Positions 5,176-6,173 of a stretch of 6,173 nt of DNA are shown here, piece by piece. The position numbers and the translations under genes were made by a program. The notes beneath the pieces are model-generated. The model had not been told where the DNA came from. It saw only the letters and a list, made by a program, of their open reading frames with translations, and did not search any database. This DNA is from Chlorobiota bacterium (GTDB lineage: Bacteria > Bacteroidota > Bacteroidia > Flavobacteriales > Flavobacteriaceae): NCBI GenBank assembly GCA_013153655.1, contig JAADEB010000071.1, positions 1 through 6,173 on the forward strand. The letters are read 5' to 3'. The first letter of the stretch is position 1. Every line of letters starts with the position of its first letter.

Positions 5176-5889
5176 TTAATCCAAATCCCGTAACATGCTA
5201 GCGACAACAGGGTTGCGTATAATTTGTTTTAGACTACTTCCTTCCTCGAATAATTTTAGGTCAATAAAACGGTATATCGTTTTGAATCTGTGTGAAAATT
5301 TTTCGTCTTTTGATATATTGACCCTTCTTGATAATTTCTTTTTGGGTTTTAAAGGAAAATATAGTTTATCGTGCGGATTTATCAAGTGGGAAATCCCTTC
5401 TCCCATATTAAAAGAAGATTCTTCATTTAATGATTTTTCATCAAGCTCATAAGATGCCAATTTACCCGTATTCGAATCCTCAAATTCTTCCTCGATATAA
5501 ATCGCCGTTTCTATAATTTCCTTAATTTCCTGAAATACTTGATCCTTTCCTTTGCGCTCAGCCCATTGTTCCAATTCTTGTAAAATGACTTCCAATAATT
5601 TATTTTCTTCCTTTTTAAGTTTCATTTTAAAAACACTAAATTTTCGATCGGGATAAAAATATCTTCCGTTTTCAACCTTAATAGGCGCTCCGAAACCTCG
5701 CGGCCAGTCCGAACGCATCAAAGAAATATCTCCCCTTACGGTACGCTCACTTATCCCGTCCACGCCAAAATCTTCTCTAAGTTTTTCGCTTATGTAATCT
5801 ACCAATTGCCTAATAGTACATCCACTTATCCTGCCGAAACATTCATCCAACAGGCGATAACGATATTGAGCTAGTTTGTTGCTTGGCAT
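5176..5889 (-). CDS. Helix-turn-helix transcriptional regulator, WYL-type N-terminus without WYL domain
   Basis: The 237-residue protein starts at ATG 5887-5889. Residues 1-86 form a winged helix-turn-helix of the kind seen at the N-terminus of Bacteroidota WYL regulators: N-K-x-x-Q-Y-R-Y-R-L-L-D (4-15), a second helix about 25-40, recognition helix I-S-E-R-T-V-R-G-D-I-S-L-M-R (46-59) and a beta wing around N-G-R-Y-F-Y (74-79). A helical linker follows (90-135). The WYL domain expected after it is not recognisable: residues 140-237 are charged, with P-H-D-K-L-Y-F-P and a basic K-P-K-K-K-L-S-R-R, and the protein is short of the usual 300 or so residues. The gene is much more AT-rich than its neighbours (17 G/C of 60 at 5401-5460), suggesting separate acquisition. 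It is convergent with the ARG gene, with a 53-bp gap. A perfect palindrome just upstream suggests autoregulation. Targets unknown. Confidence 0.82.
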   Translation of the reverse strand: MPSNKLAQYRYRLLDECFGRISGCTIRQLVDYISEKLREDFGVDGISERTVRGDISLMRSDWPRGFGAPIKVENGRYFYPDRKFSVFKMKLKKEENKLLEVILQELEQWAERKGKDQVFQEIKEIIETAIYIEEEFEDSNTGKLASYELDEKSLNEESSFNMGEGISHLINPHDKLYFPLKPKKKLSRRVNISKDEKFSHRFKTIYRFIDLKLFEEGSSLKQIIRNPVVASMLRDLD

Positions 5890-5900
5890 AATAATTTTTT

Positions 5901-5918
5901 AATTTATATGTATAAATT
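5901..5918 (-). promoter_or_regulatory. 18-bp palindrome upstream of the HTH regulator, candidate operator
   Basis: AATTTATA (5901-5908) and TATAAATT (5911-5918) are perfect 8-bp inverted arms around TG. The site ends 11 bp before the regulator's ATG, where a bound dimer would block transcription or initiation. The surroundings are very AT-rich, so some chance symmetry is expected, but 8-bp perfect arms with a 2-bp centre next to a HTH gene is a typical autoregulatory layout. No convincing TAnnTTTG/-33 pair was found here; TAAATTTA, overlapping the right arm, is a near match to the -7 box. Confidence 0.5.
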
Positions 5919-6074
5919 TAATATTTTCTTCTTCAATAAAAAATGTCAAATGGTGTCTTACAAAAATTATAAGGGAGAAAAATTCAAATAGACTTTTAGA
6001 ATTAGTCACTTAAATAATACGCAGAAAAAACATCATGTGAATAATGTAAATGGGCAAAGATGAGCAAACCCTAA
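5919..6074. other. AT-rich intergenic stretch, no gene recognised
   Basis: This stretch beyond the regulator's start holds no open frame longer than about 27 codons on the strands I read, no tRNA-like fold and no recognised promoter. It changes from AT-rich to GC-rich at about 6070, where the inverted repeat cluster begins. Confidence 0.5.
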
Positions 6075-6135
6075 ATCCGCCATTAGGCGGATAAGCGCGT
6101 TGGCCCGGCAAAAATGCGGGCCGGCCGCCGGCGGG
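6075..6135. repeat. Cluster of GC-rich inverted repeats (REP-like)
   Basis: Several palindromic units lie side by side. ATCCGCC (6075-6081) pairs with GGCGGAT (6086-6092) around the loop ATTA. GGCCCG (6102-6107) pairs with CGGGCC (6117-6122) around an A-rich 9-base loop. GGCCGGCC (6119-6126) and CCGCCGGCGG (6125-6134) are self-palindromic and overlap the second hairpin. The cluster follows very AT-rich DNA. It resembles a dispersed intergenic repeat; the second hairpin lacks a following T-run on the plus strand, so it is not a simple intrinsic terminator. Whether it recurs in the genome cannot be seen from this window. Confidence 0.55.
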
Positions 6136-6173
6136 AATTTCCTGTCATATTAGAAAATCAGCAAAAGTGCTTG

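Noticed and set aside
5908..5991. Plus-strand open frame of 27 codons beginning inside the palindrome
   Set aside because: Short, AT-driven, with no ribosome site or family; likely chance.
6091..6149. Short minus-strand Arg/Pro-rich frame of about 21 codons across the GC-rich repeats
   Set aside because: It consists almost entirely of the palindromic repeats, so it is more likely a by-product of the repeat than a gene.
6160..6170. AGCA/TGCT mini-hairpin at the right edge
   Set aside because: Four-base arms are expected by chance.

Overview
The window looks like Bacteroidota (Bacteroidales-type) chromosome. Two reverse-strand transcription units carry a TAnnTTTG -7 promoter box, start codons follow A-rich leaders rather than Shine-Dalgarno sequences, and two families (DUF4407 and a WYL-type helix-turn-helix) are ones I associate with this phylum. 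I cannot name a genus. No rRNA, tRNA, CRISPR array or insertion sequence is visible.

Layout. Positions 1-2025 hold a tightly packed reverse-strand operon: an ARPP-1 family protein (2025-781), a coiled-coil protein (762-214) and the first 63 codons of a DUF4407-type membrane protein that runs off the left edge (189-1). Positions 2132-3990 hold a second reverse-strand operon of three proteins with signal peptides: a TPR protein with a Tyr/Gly/Asp-rich N-terminus (3990-3106), an unrecognised small protein (3042-2551) and a small protein with three 16-residue repeats (2554-2132). Divergent from these, 4163-5122 encodes a full-length ADP-ribosylglycohydrolase of the DraG/ARH fold. Convergent with it, 5889-5176 encodes an AT-rich helix-turn-helix regulator whose N-terminus resembles WYL-domain regulators but which has no visible WYL domain. 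Positions 5890-6173 are non-coding as far as I can see, with a perfect palindrome in front of the regulator and a GC-rich cluster of inverted repeats near the right edge.

How it may work together. Both reverse operons are preceded by almost the same 36-bp block: an identical 16-mer with dyad character, 11 variable bases and an identical 9-mer containing the -7 box. This suggests one regulon covering a cytoplasmic/membrane module (ARPP-1, coiled coil, DUF4407) and an envelope module (three exported proteins). ARPP-1 is named for its genomic association with ADP-ribosylglycohydrolases in the comparative genomics of NAD/ADP-ribose metabolism, so finding an ARG gene about 2.1 kb away is consistent with one ADP-ribose-linked function. 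That link is inference; no activity of the ARPP-1, coiled-coil, DUF4407 or exported proteins can be read from the sequence.
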